DNA from: Lachnospiraceae bacterium AM93-12TA
GTDB taxonomy: Bacteria; Bacillota; Clostridia; Lachnospirales; Lachnospiraceae
NCBI GenBank assembly: GCA_027698105.1
Contig: JAQERH010000011.1
Span: 1-64,000 of the forward strand
Direction: 5' to 3'
Length of the DNA stretch: 64,000 bases
Shown: positions 8,626 through 17,646 of the stretch, in pieces
Layout: each line of letters begins with the position of its first letter
Numbering within the stretch: the first letter of the stretch is position 1
Made by a program: the position numbers and the translations under genes
The notes under the pieces: model-generated
What the model saw: only the letters and a program-made list of their open reading frames with translations
Told to the model about the DNA's origin: nothing
Database searches by the model: none

Positions 8626-9492
8626 ATGAAATATTTCTATATGATTGTCAACCACTCAAAGAAAAAGGCGGAATATGGGGCAGAATTGATCCGAGACTAC
8701 CTGGAGGAGAAGGGCTGTGAATGCGTGGTGTGGGACGCCAGCGATACAGACGCCCGCAGAGACTGCAGGCCGCAGTTCCGCTACACGGACCGGGAGGCGA
8801 TTCCCGACTGGATTGAGTGTGCGATTGTGCTGGGAGGAGATGGAACGCTGATTCAGGCTGCCAGGGATCTGGCAGGCAGTAATATTCCGCTTCTGGGAGT
8901 GAATATGGGAACTCTTGGATATCTGGCCCAAATTGGCCGGGAGGAGGACATTCTGCCTGCCCTGGACGAGCTGATTGCAGATCGCTACGGACTGGAGCAG
9001 AGGATTATGCTAAAGGGAACTGTGATTTCAGACGGGAAGGTTGTAGCGGAAGACATTGCTTTAAATGATATTGTTCTTTCCAGAATGGGGCGCAATATGA
9101 TTTGTTTCAATCTTTCCATTGACGGGGAGTTTTTAAATGACTATTCAGCAGACGGAATCATTGCAGCTACGCCTACAGGCTCCACAGCTTACAACCTGTC
9201 GGCAGGCGGTCCTATTGCAGTGCCGGATTCTGAGATGATTCTGCTGACGCCTATCTGTCCTCATACGCTGAATGCCAGAAGCGTGGTACTGGCGCCGGAT
9301 CGGGTGATTGAGCTGGAAATTACAGGCCGGGGGGAGACGGGAAAGTTTTTGAGTTTTGATGGAGATACTCAGGTGAATTTAAAAAATGGAGATCTGGTGC
9401 GGATTGAGAGGTCAGAGACAGTGACCACCCTGGTCCGTCTGAAAAAGGTATCATTTTTAGAGAATCTGAGAGACAGGATGAAGCAGATTTAA
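8626..9492 (+). CDS. nadK: NAD kinase
   Basis: NAD kinase phosphorylates NAD to NADP using ATP or polyphosphate. The GGDGT motif is present (VLGGDGTLIQAARDL), followed by GVNMGTLGYLAQ, the LNDIVLSR segment, and the glycine-rich ATPTGSTAYNLSAGGPI loop. I place the start at the ATG at 8626 (MKYFYMIVNHS, 288 residues), with GGCGGAG as ribosome-binding site; an in-frame ATG at 8593 would add 11 residues of low conservation. Either start is possible. It lies in the core operon between tlyA and argR. Confidence 0.93.
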   Translation: MKYFYMIVNHSKKKAEYGAELIRDYLEEKGCECVVWDASDTDARRDCRPQFRYTDREAIPDWIECAIVLGGDGTLIQAARDLAGSNIPLLGVNMGTLGYLAQIGREEDILPALDELIADRYGLEQRIMLKGTVISDGKVVAEDIALNDIVLSRMGRNMICFNLSIDGEFLNDYSADGIIAATPTGSTAYNLSAGGPIAVPDSEMILLTPICPHTLNARSVVLAPDRVIELEITGRGETGKFLSFDGDTQVNLKNGDLVRIERSETVTTLVRLKKVSFLENLRDRMKQI

Positions 9493-9522
9493 GTCGGATT
9501 GAGAGAGAAGGGGAGATAACAT

Positions 9523-9975
9523 ATGAAACTGGAACGTCACAGCAAAATTGTAGAACTGATTGGAAAATATAACATTGAGACGCAGGAGGAGCTGGCGGAA
9601 TACCTGAACAAGGAAGGATATAATGTTACTCAGGCTACGGTGTCCAGGGATATCAGAGAGTTAAAGCTTTCTAAGATTCAGGGAGAACACGGACGGCAGA
9701 AATATGCTGTGTTCCATCCTCAGCAGACAGCTTTTAACGACAAGTATATCCGCATTCTGAGAGACGGCTTTCTCTCCATGGATATGGCTCAGAACATTCT
9801 GGTGATTAAGACGGTGGCAGGTATGGCCATGGCTGTGGCAGCAGCTCTTGACGCGATCCATTTTAACGAGGTTGTGGGCTGCATCGCAGGAGATGATACG
9901 ATTATGTGTGCAGTCAGAACAGTAGATGACACCATTCTTCTGATGGATAAATTAAAGAAGATAGTCAATCATTAA
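9523..9975 (+). CDS. argR: Arginine repressor ArgR
   Basis: ArgR is a hexameric arginine-dependent regulator of arginine metabolism. The 150-residue protein has the N-terminal winged helix with NVTQATVSRDIRELKL and the C-terminal oligomerisation and arginine-binding domain with CIAGDDTIMCAVRT, whose paired Asp residues contact arginine. Location between nadK and recN is a conserved Gram-positive arrangement. A ribosome-binding site (GGGGAG) lies at 9510-9515, and no separate promoter is obvious, so it probably shares the operon transcript. Confidence 0.94.
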   Translation: MKLERHSKIVELIGKYNIETQEELAEYLNKEGYNVTQATVSRDIRELKLSKIQGEHGRQKYAVFHPQQTAFNDKYIRILRDGFLSMDMAQNILVIKTVAGMAMAVAAALDAIHFNEVVGCIAGDDTIMCAVRTVDDTILLMDKLKKIVNH

Positions 9976-10021
9976 AAAGAGTCCGAAAAGGGGACGGTTA
10001 TACATAGAAAGAGGTGATACC

Positions 10022-11701
10022 ATGCTGTTTCATCTGAGCGTCAGAAATCTGGCTCTGATTGATTCTGCCGAGGTGGAATTTGAGGAGGGGCTTAATATTC
10101 TGACAGGAGAGACAGGAGCAGGAAAATCGGTTATCATCGGCTCCGTAAACGCAGCTCTGGGCGGAAAAACGTCAAAAGACATGATCCGCCAGGGCTGCGA
10201 TTATGCCTACGTAGAGCTGGTGTTTTCCGTTACAGATGAAAAGAAGCGGCAGGAGCTGGCCGCCAGGGAAGTCTGCCCGGATGCAGACGGAAATCTTATC
10301 ATATCAAAGAAAATCATGCCTTCCAGAAGCATCAGCCGCATTAACGACGAAACGGTGACAGCTGCCAGACTTCGGGAGATCACAGGAATTCTCATTGATA
10401 TTCATGGGCAGCATGAACATCAATCCCTTCTTTATCATGCCAAGCATCTCGAAATCCTAGACGAATATGGAAAATCCAGAATTGCCAGATTAAAAGAACA
10501 TACAGCAGAGGTCTATCAGGAATACACAGAAGTGAAAAAGAAGCTGGAATACTACCAGAGCGGCAGAGAACAGCTGCTGCGGGAGACGGATTTCCTGCGT
10601 TTTGAGATCGAGGAAATTGAGAATGCCGGTTTGAAGCCAGGTGAGGAGGAGGAGCTGGAGGGAGCTTACCGCCGCTTTTCCAACAGCCGCAGGATTGTGG
10701 AAAGCCTGTCTGAGGCCTACCAGGCTGTCAATGGTGACGCTGTTGCGAAGGCACTTCTGGCAGTAGAGAAGGCAGCGGAGTACGATGATGGGATATCCGG
10801 AATCCGGGATCAGCTCTATGATGTGGACGCTCTGATGAGCGATTTGAATCGGGATATTTCTGCATATATGGCGGATATGACCTTTGATGAGGAAGCATTC
10901 CGAGAGACGGAGGAGCGTCTGGATCTGATCCGAAATCTGGAAAATAAATATGGAGCTACTATCGAGAAGGTGCTGGAGAGTCTGGAGCAGAAGCGGGAAA
11001 AGCTGGAGGAGCTGGAACATTTTGACCTCAGAAGAGAGGAGACGGAGCGCCGCCTGGCAGCCCTTGAAGAACATCTGGAGTCTCTCTGTGGGGAGCTGTC
11101 CAGAATCCGCCAGGAAACAGCGGAGACTTTGACCGAAAAAATGCGGAAGGGACTTTCTGACCTGAATTTCCTGAACGTAGAGTTTACCATGGAATTTCGC
11201 CGTCTGTCCCACTACACAGCCGGAGGCTTTGACGAGGCAGAGTTTTTAATCTCTACCAACCCTGGCGAGCCGCCGCGCCCTCTGGGAGCCGTGGCATCAG
11301 GAGGAGAGCTGTCGAGGATTATGCTGGCCATTAAAGCTGTTTTAGCAGATACAGATGATATTCCCACGCTGATTTTTGATGAGATTGATACGGGAATCAG
11401 TGGCCGGACGGCGCAGATGGTATCAGAGAAGCTGAGCCTCATCGCAGGCAGCCATCAGGTAATCTGCATTACCCATCTGCCACAGATTGCGGCCATGGCT
11501 GACAGCCATTACGAGATACGAAAAACCACCAGGGACAACAGAACCGTGACCCAGATTCAGCGTCTGTCAGAGGAGCAGATGACAGACGAGCTGGCAAGGC
11601 TTCTGGGCGGGGCGGAGATTACAGAGGCTGTGCGCCAGAACGCCCGCGAAATGCGGGCGCTGGCAGCAGAGAAGAAGGTCCTTAATCGTCAAATCCCATA
11701 G
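10022..11701 (+). CDS. recN: DNA repair protein RecN
   Basis: RecN is an SMC-like ATPase that acts early in double-strand break repair. The 559-residue protein has Walker A (GETGAGKSVIIG, about 35-46), an extended coiled coil in the middle, the ABC signature (VASGGELSRIMLAIK) and Walker B with the D-loop (LIFDEIDTGISG). The gene follows argR by 46 bases with its own AGAGGTGATACC site. Its last 20 bases overlap the end of the convergent lipoprotein gene on the minus strand, so no intergenic terminator fits between them. Confidence 0.95.
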   Translation: MLFHLSVRNLALIDSAEVEFEEGLNILTGETGAGKSVIIGSVNAALGGKTSKDMIRQGCDYAYVELVFSVTDEKKRQELAAREVCPDADGNLIISKKIMPSRSISRINDETVTAARLREITGILIDIHGQHEHQSLLYHAKHLEILDEYGKSRIARLKEHTAEVYQEYTEVKKKLEYYQSGREQLLRETDFLRFEIEEIENAGLKPGEEEELEGAYRRFSNSRRIVESLSEAYQAVNGDAVAKALLAVEKAAEYDDGISGIRDQLYDVDALMSDLNRDISAYMADMTFDEEAFRETEERLDLIRNLENKYGATIEKVLESLEQKREKLEELEHFDLRREETERRLAALEEHLESLCGELSRIRQETAETLTEKMRKGLSDLNFLNVEFTMEFRRLSHYTAGGFDEAEFLISTNPGEPPRPLGAVASGGELSRIMLAIKAVLADTDDIPTLIFDEIDTGISGRTAQMVSEKLSLIAGSHQVICITHLPQIAAMADSHYEIRKTTRDNRTVTQIQRLSEEQMTDELARLLGGAEITEAVRQNAREMRALAAEKKVLNRQIP

Positions 11702-12422
11702 CTTCCATGGCCTCTTCCAGCAGCTCTTCTTCCCGATCCAGATTTTCTTCATTTCGGATAATCTCGATTTGCTGGGCAATAAAGTCGTCTCTTGTGATTT
11801 CTCCAGTCCAGTAGCTCTGTTCCAGAGCGTCCTCCTGGGCCTCCAGCTGGTGCTCCTTTTGCTCCAGTTCAGATGCCATAGAGCGGAGTTTTTCCAGATT
11901 TCCTGATGGGAGAGAGGGATTGCTCTGGCAGTAGGCCAGATCCAGGCTGTCTTCCAGTCTGTCTTCCTCTCTGTCCAGGGCATCCTCCTGGGATACCAGC
12001 TGGGATTTCTGGGCAAGGAAATCATCTTTTGACAGTTTTCCCACCCGGAAGTCAGCTTCCAGCTTTGCAATATCAATGTGGATGGCATCCTGTTCAGCCT
12101 TGGCCCGGTAATAGGCCTCTGCGTCATCATCCTGATCTGAGGAGACCGAAGCCGCAGTCAGGGCAGGATCTGCCGGAAGGGAGGCTGTTTCTTGCGTCAT
12201 AGCGCCTGCCTGCAGAGATTCGCTCAGGGCTGCAGATTCCTGAGAAGCTTCCGCCTGAGAGACGGGAACGCTTTCCATAGAAGTGATCGGCTGTGTCTTA
12301 ACAGGATTTTCCTGAGAGCAGCCGGTGAGAAAAAGAGCCAGAAGCGTCCCGACGGCGGCACTTTTCATGAGTTTTCCGTTATATGCAGATTCTGTTCCAT
12401 ATCGTTTATTATTTCGTTTCAT
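11682..12422 (-). CDS. Lipoprotein with a duplicated coiled-coil motif
   Basis: This 246-residue protein begins at the ATG at 12422, where GGGGGA lies upstream; the open frame can also be read from a TTG at 12443. A basic leader (MKRNNKRYG) and hydrophobic stretch end in a lipobox LTGCSQ, so it should be anchored to the outer face of the membrane. After a Ser/Gln/Glu-rich linker, two repeats appear: one around LEADFRVGKLSKDDFLAQK and one around LEQSYWTGEITRDDFIAQQ, each followed by a Glu-rich helix. The G-x-(I/L)-(S/T)-x-DDF core resembles SHOCT-type short domains. It is convergent with recN and divergent from the two-component genes. Function unknown. Confidence 0.75.
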   Translation of the reverse strand: MKRNNKRYGTESAYNGKLMKSAAVGTLLALFLTGCSQENPVKTQPITSMESVPVSQAEASQESAALSESLQAGAMTQETASLPADPALTAASVSSDQDDDAEAYYRAKAEQDAIHIDIAKLEADFRVGKLSKDDFLAQKSQLVSQEDALDREEDRLEDSLDLAYCQSNPSLPSGNLEKLRSMASELEQKEHQLEAQEDALEQSYWTGEITRDDFIAQQIEIIRNEENLDREEELLEEAMEAMGFDD

Positions 12423-12575
12423 AATAAAAATCCCCCTTTTCAATTTAAACAGTTTGAATAGCTTCCGTACTATTTTCTTTCTTTTTTGTTGATAACTATA
12501 GTTTACAGCAGTAAAATTAAAACCAGATTAGAAATGATAAAAAGATAAAACAAAATAAAAAACAGGAGGAACAGT

Positions 12576-13247
12576 ATGAGAATTTTACTGGCTGAGGATG
12601 AACCGGATCTTCGTGAGGTTACCATAAAAAGGCTCAGGGCTTCTGGGTTTGGGGTCGATGGATGTCCGGATGGCGAGGAGGCTCTTTATTATCTGGAACA
12701 TATGAATTATGATGTGGCAATCCTTGATATTATGATGCCGAAACTGGATGGCCTGACGGTTCTCCGAATTTTGAGGAACCGGGGAAGCCAGATTCCGGTA
12801 CTCCTTTTGACGGCCAGAGATTCAGTGGGAGACCGGGTAGCGGGACTGGATGCAGGCGCAGATGACTATCTCATTAAGCCGTTTGAGTTTGAGGAACTGG
12901 CTGCCCGGATCCGGGCACTTTTGAGAAGACGCTCTCCAGAGAAGACAGACGCCGTCTCGGTGGGAGATTTAACAGTAGAATTTTCCACCAGAAAAGTGAC
13001 CAGGGGAGGAAAGGAGATCAGTCTCTCCTCGAAAGAATTTGCTCTCCTGGAGTCCTTAATCCGCCATAAAGGGGCAGTGCTTTCCAGAACCCAGCTGGAA
13101 AACCAGGTCTGGGATTACGGTTTTGAGGGAGGCAGCAATATTGTGGACGTTTATATCAGGTATCTCAGGAAAAAACTGGACGATCCGTTTGAGAAAAAAT
13201 TGATTCACACGGTTCGCGGCGCCGGGTATACCCTGCGGGAGGAGTAA
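12576..13247 (+). CDS. OmpR/PhoB-family response regulator
   Basis: The 223-residue protein has a receiver domain (1-115) with acidic residues EDEPD at 7-11, the phosphoacceptor Asp51 in AILDIMMPKLDG and the conserved Lys in LIKPFEFEEL. A winged-helix DNA-binding domain follows (about 125-223) with SSKEFALLESLIRHKG and the wing segment VRGAGYTL. AGGAGG precedes the start. The histidine kinase gene begins 4 bases downstream, so the two form a sensor-regulator pair. Target genes cannot be read from the sequence; the divergent lipoprotein gene is a candidate. Confidence 0.93.
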   Translation: MRILLAEDEPDLREVTIKRLRASGFGVDGCPDGEEALYYLEHMNYDVAILDIMMPKLDGLTVLRILRNRGSQIPVLLLTARDSVGDRVAGLDAGADDYLIKPFEFEELAARIRALLRRRSPEKTDAVSVGDLTVEFSTRKVTRGGKEISLSSKEFALLESLIRHKGAVLSRTQLENQVWDYGFEGGSNIVDVYIRYLRKKLDDPFEKKLIHTVRGAGYTLREE

Positions 13248-13251
13248 GCCT

Positions 13252-14607
13252 ATGGAGAAGAGAGTCAGAGGCCTTTCTATCAAGGTTCGAGTGACACTTT
13301 GGTACACCTTCTTTATGGTGCTGGCAGTTGGAATTACAGCTGCCTATCTGTTTTCCTCTTCAAAACGAATGTCCGGAAGGCAGATGAGGGAGCGTCTGGC
13401 AGACACTGTGACAGATGCAGTTTCACAGGTGCGGTTCCGGTATGGAGAGCTGGATGCGGAAGAGCTGGATTTTTATAAAAACGGAGTTTCAGTCTTTCTT
13501 TACGATACCAATGGACGTCTTTTGGCACCGAAGGTGACCAGGGGGATTCAGGTAGATTCCCTGCTGGAGGATCAGCGAATTAAGACAGCCGGAAGCGGAA
13601 GGGAACGCTGGATGATTTACGATGTGTACTCAGAAGAGGCAGGAACTGGATTCTGGGTAAGGGGAATGATTTCGATGACAGAGTACGGACAGGCATTTGG
13701 AAATCTGCCCCTGTTATTTATTTCTGTTCTGCCCCTTCTGGCAGCTCTGGCCGCTTTCGGCGGCTACCGGATTACAAAACGGGCGTTTCAGCCGGTAAAG
13801 CAGATTGCAGAAACAGCTGAAGCAATTGGCTCAGGCAACGATCTGAGCCAGAGAATTAAAACGGATGGAAAGGGAGACGAGCTGAACCGTCTGGGCGATG
13901 TGATGAATGAGATGCTGGCCCGGCTCCAGGCATCTTTTGAGTCGGAACGCCGGTTTTCGTCTGATGTGTCCCATGAGCTGCGAACACCGATTGCAGTGAT
14001 CCGTTCCCAGTGCGAGTTTGCCCTCTCCGGGCAGGCCGGGGAGGAGGAGCAGAAAGAAGCGTTTGAAGCAGTTTTAAAGCAGTCTGAGAGAATGCACTCG
14101 ATTGTATCCCAGCTCCTTCTGTTAAGCCGGGCGGAAAATGGGACATTCGAGCCTGTGAGAGAACCAGTAGAATTTCATGTGCTCTGTGAGACCGTCTGCG
14201 AGGAGCTGGCAGCTGCGGCTGCAGAGCGCCAGGTGACACTGGAGTGGAAAACAGAAAATATTACAGTAACAGGCGATGAGACGCTTTTAATCCGCATGGT
14301 GAATAACCTTGTATTAAACGCTGTCCGGTATAACCGCCCAGGCGGAAGTGCAGAGGTTCTTTTGGACAAGAAGGATAAATACGCTGTTTTAACAGTGAAA
14401 GATACAGGAATTGGAATGAAGAAGGAGGAGCTGGGACAGATTTTTAACCGGTTTTACCGGGCTGATCATTCCAGAAGCTCAGAGGGAACTGGTTTAGGAC
14501 TTTCTATGGCAGAGTGGATTGCCAGAGTGCATGGAGGAAGTATTCAGGCAGAGAGTATCTATGGGAAAGGCAGCATATTTACAGTAAAACTTCCGATTGA
14601 GCGGTAA
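13252..14607 (+). CDS. Membrane sensor histidine kinase
   Basis: This 451-residue kinase has a TM helix at about 18-34, an extracytoplasmic region of about 115 residues, a second TM helix at about 153-171, a HAMP linker (FQPVKQIAETAEAIGSGNDLSQR) and the dimerisation helix with phosphoacceptor His241 in SSDVSHELRTPIAVI. The ATPase domain shows the N box (MVNNLVLNAVRYN), G1 (DTGIGM), F box (FNRFYRAD) and G2 (GTGLGLSMAEWIA). It is translated right after the response regulator. The ligand is unknown. A strong terminator follows. Confidence 0.93.
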   Translation: MEKRVRGLSIKVRVTLWYTFFMVLAVGITAAYLFSSSKRMSGRQMRERLADTVTDAVSQVRFRYGELDAEELDFYKNGVSVFLYDTNGRLLAPKVTRGIQVDSLLEDQRIKTAGSGRERWMIYDVYSEEAGTGFWVRGMISMTEYGQAFGNLPLLFISVLPLLAALAAFGGYRITKRAFQPVKQIAETAEAIGSGNDLSQRIKTDGKGDELNRLGDVMNEMLARLQASFESERRFSSDVSHELRTPIAVIRSQCEFALSGQAGEEEQKEAFEAVLKQSERMHSIVSQLLLLSRAENGTFEPVREPVEFHVLCETVCEELAAAAAERQVTLEWKTENITVTGDETLLIRMVNNLVLNAVRYNRPGGSAEVLLDKKDKYAVLTVKDTGIGMKKEELGQIFNRFYRADHSRSSEGTGLGLSMAEWIARVHGGSIQAESIYGKGSIFTVKLPIER

Positions 14608-14619
14608 GAGGAAAACAGA

Positions 14620-14664
14620 AACCGGGCTTCTGATATTTATCAGAAGCCCGGTTCCTGTTTTTTT
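14620..14664. terminator. Intrinsic terminator after the two-component operon
   Basis: Perfect 16-base arms AACCGGGCTTCTGATA (14620-14635) and its complement (14638-14653) are closed by a 2-base gap and followed by CCTG and a seven-T run on the plus strand. Confidence 0.9.
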
Positions 14665-14712
14665 GCGCCAGAGCCGGACGCTGGCACCTGCGCTTTAAAG
14701 TTTTGATATGTT

Positions 14713-16047
14713 CTACATGGCGGAATGCTTAATTTCCATGTCATCGGGCAGAATCAGATTTAAAAGGATCGATACAACAAATACTACTGCTACTACATTG
14801 GCAGAAAAGACGGACTGGACAATTTCCGGAAAAATATGCCAGATCTCGGTTTCACTGGCAGTTGTAAAGCCAATACCAATCGAAAGTGACAGAGCTGCGA
14901 TTGTGATATTTCTCTGGGTAAAGCCGGCCTTTGACAGCATCTCGATACCTGAAGTGAGGATGGTACCGAACATCATAATGGTACATCCGCCCAGAACGGA
15001 TTCCGGAAGGGATGCAAAAAAGCTTCCGATAGGAGGAAGAAGTCCGGCCAGAAGCATACAGGCAGCTCCCGTCATAATGGTAAAACGGTTTACTACCTTT
15101 GTCATGGCGATTAATCCCACGTTCTGTGAGAAAGAGGTGACAGGCGGACAGCCTAAAAAGGAAGAAAAGGCTGAAGCATATCCGTCACAGGCCAGAGAAC
15201 CTGTAATTTCCCGCTCAGTAATAGAGCGGTTCAGGCCGCTGGAAGCCATAGCCGTAGTGTCTCCAATGGTCTCGGCGGCTGATACAAAGAAAATAATGGC
15301 TACAGAGAAGATTGCTCCCGGATGAAATTCAGGCATATAAGGGAAGAACTTCGGGAGAGAAATCAATCCGTTTGAAAAGATAACAGATAAATCTACTTTT
15401 CCCATAAAAACAGCCATGATGTAGCCGGCAATCAAGCCGACCAGAACAGAGAGCTGTTTTAAATATCCTTTGGCTTTTATGTTCCAGATCAGACAGACTA
15501 ACAGTGTGACTGTGCCCAGCAGAAGATTTTCAGCAGAGCCAAATTCCTCCGTATAGCCGCCGCCGAAGGATCTGGTTCCTACGGTAAACAGAGAGTATCC
15601 TATGGATGTTACCACAGACGCAGATACAATAGGAGCAATAATTTTTTTCCAGTATTTGGCCAGAAGTCCCAAAGTACCCTCCAGAATGCCGCCGATCAGG
15701 ACGGCTCCGATGACAGCTGGATAGCCGTAGTTGGCTGCTACTGTGCTGAGTATTGTTACAAAGGTAAAGCTGACTCCCATCACAATAGGAAGCCCTGAAC
15801 CAATTTTCCAGACTGGATAAAGCTGGATTAAAGTTGCGATGCCGGCCATAAACATGGCATTCTGCAGAAGTACGGCGATTTCTGCCTGGGCCAGTCCTCC
15901 GGCTGCCGCAATGATAGTAATCGGCGTTAAGTTTGATACGAACATTGCCAGAATATGCTGAAGTCCGAAAGGAATTGCCTTCGCAATCGGAACACGCCCC
16001 TCCAGCCGATAGATATTCGACATACTTTCGTTCATTTCGTTTTTCAT
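14713..16047 (-). CDS. NCS2-family xanthine/uracil permease
   Basis: This 444-residue protein has the hydrophobic profile of a 14-helix nucleobase transporter that imports purine or pyrimidine bases with protons. Family features are LQHILAMFVSNLTPI near the N-terminus, the VMGVSFTFV segment, and the conserved loop SAAETIGDTTAMASSG with its key glutamate, followed by GCPPVTSFSQNVGLIAMTKV. I start at the ATG at 16047, preceded by AAGGGGGA; the open frame runs about 137 codons further upstream but has no homology there. Xanthine and uracil are equally plausible substrates. The gene is divergent from spoIIID. Confidence 0.92.
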   Translation of the reverse strand: MKNEMNESMSNIYRLEGRVPIAKAIPFGLQHILAMFVSNLTPITIIAAAGGLAQAEIAVLLQNAMFMAGIATLIQLYPVWKIGSGLPIVMGVSFTFVTILSTVAANYGYPAVIGAVLIGGILEGTLGLLAKYWKKIIAPIVSASVVTSIGYSLFTVGTRSFGGGYTEEFGSAENLLLGTVTLLVCLIWNIKAKGYLKQLSVLVGLIAGYIMAVFMGKVDLSVIFSNGLISLPKFFPYMPEFHPGAIFSVAIIFFVSAAETIGDTTAMASSGLNRSITEREITGSLACDGYASAFSSFLGCPPVTSFSQNVGLIAMTKVVNRFTIMTGAACMLLAGLLPPIGSFFASLPESVLGGCTIMMFGTILTSGIEMLSKAGFTQRNITIAALSLSIGIGFTTASETEIWHIFPEIVQSVFSANVVAVVFVVSILLNLILPDDMEIKHSAM

Positions 16048-16251
16048 AGTTCCCCCTTTTCCACCATTTGCTGATAGTTCTGGTGGATTTTTTCGTGTGT
16101 TTTCCATAGTTGGCATCAGTTTGCACAGAAGCCAGAACCATTTTAAGTTTACCATAAAAAACCAGTTTGTCCAGAGCAGAAGAGGAGAAAAACAGTCATA
16201 CTTTTTTATATGAAAACATAAAGTGTAAAAAACATTTTCAGGGGTAATCCC

Positions 16252-16395
16252 ATGAAAGAATATATCGAGGAACGGGCCGTAGAGATTGCTAATTACATTA
16301 TAGACCACAATGCTACGGTGCGTCAGACAGCGAAGAAGTTTGGAATCAGTAAGAGTACGGTACATAAAGATGTAACAAAAGAGATGTTTTTGTGA
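16252..16395 (+). pseudogene. spoIIID: spoIIID, 5' part (interrupted by an integrated element)
   Basis: SpoIIID is the small helix-turn-helix regulator of the mother-cell stage of sporulation. Residues 1-42 match its N-terminus: MKEYIEERAVEIANYII, then TVRQTAKKFGISKSTVHKDV, which is the helix-turn-helix. After His38 the gene runs into foreign sequence and stops at codon 48, giving only 47 residues. The rest of the gene begins at 29348, nearly 13 kb away, in the matching frame. AGGGG precedes the start. Read as is, the product lacks the C-terminal half needed for DNA binding, so a functional protein should need excision of the intervening element. Confidence 0.9.
16362..16370 (+). other. Left attachment core (attL) in spoIIID
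   Basis: ACATAAAGA is identical to 29347-29355. It spans part of codons 37-40 of spoIIID (Val-His-Lys-Asp). Just beyond it the left copy reads TGTAAC and the right CGTCAC, which still encode Val-Thr, so similarity extends slightly past the core. Confidence 0.8.
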
Positions 16396-16890
16396 AGGTT
16401 GTTTATGAGGTGAGGTAAGAGTGTTTAGTGGGGTTAAGACTTTTATATGTAACAACACGTGTTCAAAAGGTACGATTTAAGCGAAAAAAGCCTCGTGACC
16501 ATGAGAAAAATAAAAGCAAAAAGTATTCTGTGATAAAGTATAAAGGATTAGAAGAGAAAATGTCTCTTCTAGTCTTTTTTAGTGAGAAAGTAGTTGGTGT
16601 GTTTGCTTTTGAAGCTATAAGAAGTATAGTAAAATTTGCACCGGATGGAACAGGATACCGTACTAAGATTATATTTGCTAAAGAGAAACTATTGATAGAT
16701 AGAATGTCGGATATTCTGCTACGATTTTTCAATATAGATTGAGAAAGTTTTTCTGATGAAGTGTAATAATATGTGGTTATATGCTTTGTAGAAAAATCCG
16801 TAGGAATTAAAATTTTTTGTTTTATGGAAAGATTATAATTATGATATACTGAAAGAAAACGATAAATTAAGAATTTAATGGTGAGATATA
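16396..16890. other. AT-rich stretch at the element's left end
   Basis: No convincing gene is seen in these 495 bases. An open frame from an ATG at 16560 to 16742 gives 60 residues (starting MSLLVFFSEKVVG) without a good ribosome-binding site; I do not call it. The stretch may hold part of the recombinase-binding site and the promoter of the acetyltransferase, for which TATAAT-like boxes lie around 16830-16855. Confidence 0.4.
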
Positions 16891-17310
16891 ATGATTGAAA
16901 TTAGATATGTACAGTTAGACGACAAAAAATTTTGGTATGGACTTGATAAACACTTGCCTGATAATGAATTTGAGAAAAAAGTTCGTGATAAGCAGGGGTA
17001 TGTTTTGTTGGAAGATAATATACCGATAGGATTACTAAGATTTAATCTTTTTTGGGATAACATACCGTTTTGTACGATGTTGTTCATTGATTGGAATTGT
17101 CAGGGAAAAGGGTTTGGGAAAATACTTATGGAATACTGGGAAGAAGATATGAAATCAAAAGGATATGATATGGTATTGACTTCTACACAAGTTGATGAAG
17201 AAGCACAGCACTTTTATAGAAAATTGGGCTACAAAGATTGTGGAGGTATTATTATAGACATTCCAAAACACGAGCAGCCAATGGAGATGTTTTTAGTAAA
17301 GGTAATTTGA
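16891..17310 (+). CDS. GNAT-family N-acetyltransferase
   Basis: This 139-residue protein has the GNAT fold signature: a beta-strand pair MLFIDWN followed by the acetyl-CoA pyrophosphate loop CQGKGFGKILMEYW (Q/R-x-x-G-x-G), then the C-terminal motif VDEEAQHFYRKLGYKDCG. GNAT enzymes move an acetyl group from acetyl-CoA to amines of small molecules or proteins; the substrate cannot be told here. It lies alone at the left end of the element, 336 bases before ssb, and is AT-rich. It may be a passenger resistance or toxin-type gene, but nothing supports either role directly. Confidence 0.85.
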   Translation: MIEIRYVQLDDKKFWYGLDKHLPDNEFEKKVRDKQGYVLLEDNIPIGLLRFNLFWDNIPFCTMLFIDWNCQGKGFGKILMEYWEEDMKSKGYDMVLTSTQVDEEAQHFYRKLGYKDCGGIIIDIPKHEQPMEMFLVKVI

Positions 17311-17395
17311 TAAATTCCAGCTTGTCGAACTGAAAAACACTGTAATGACATGTGTAAAACAAAATATAAAACACCCCACTGAGTAGGTTGAATTA

Positions 17396-17437
17396 AATAC
17401 TCCTATGATTTCGATTTTGAAGTCATAGGGGTATTTT
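17396..17437 (+). terminator. Terminator after the acetyltransferase
   Basis: Arms AATACTCCTATGA (17396-17408) and TCATAGGGGTATT (17423-17435) pair along their length, with T residues from 17433 to 17437. Confidence 0.7.
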
Positions 17438-17480
17438 TGTGCAGAAAAATAAAAAATTTCCTTTTCCACCCTGTATTTTC

Positions 17481-17570
17481 CCCTCTGAGCCTTTCGTTAT
17501 ATGAGGGCAAAAAAATAAAATTCATTTTTATTTGTAAAAAGCCCTCTCTACGTTCTGATATATGAGGAAC
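17481..17570. repeat. Two imperfect direct repeats upstream of ssb
   Basis: The copies are 17481-17508 (CCCTCTGAGC...TATATGAGGGC) and 17542-17570 (CCCTCTCTAC...TATATGAGGAAC), 61 bases apart. Each begins CCCTCT and ends TATATGAGG, so each is also a weak palindrome. They sit before ssb and the replication genes and could be binding sites for a regulator or replication protein. The remaining bases between 17311 and 17646 show no gene. Confidence 0.45.
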
Positions 17571-17646
17571 AAATTACATTTGCCTTAAAAGAATCGGGCC
17601 TGATTCAAGAACGAAGAAAAAAACGAAAAGAGAAAGGAGAAACTAC

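Noticed and set aside
16048..16251. Possible purine riboswitch upstream of the permease
   Set aside because: A hairpin CCACC...GGTGG lies near the start, but I could not find the conserved three-way junction and loop bases of purine riboswitches on the minus strand.
16428..16742. 104-codon open frame at the left end of the spoIIID element
   Set aside because: No ribosome-binding site at either possible start, basic low-complexity beginning, and no recognisable fold. It may be chance in AT-rich DNA.
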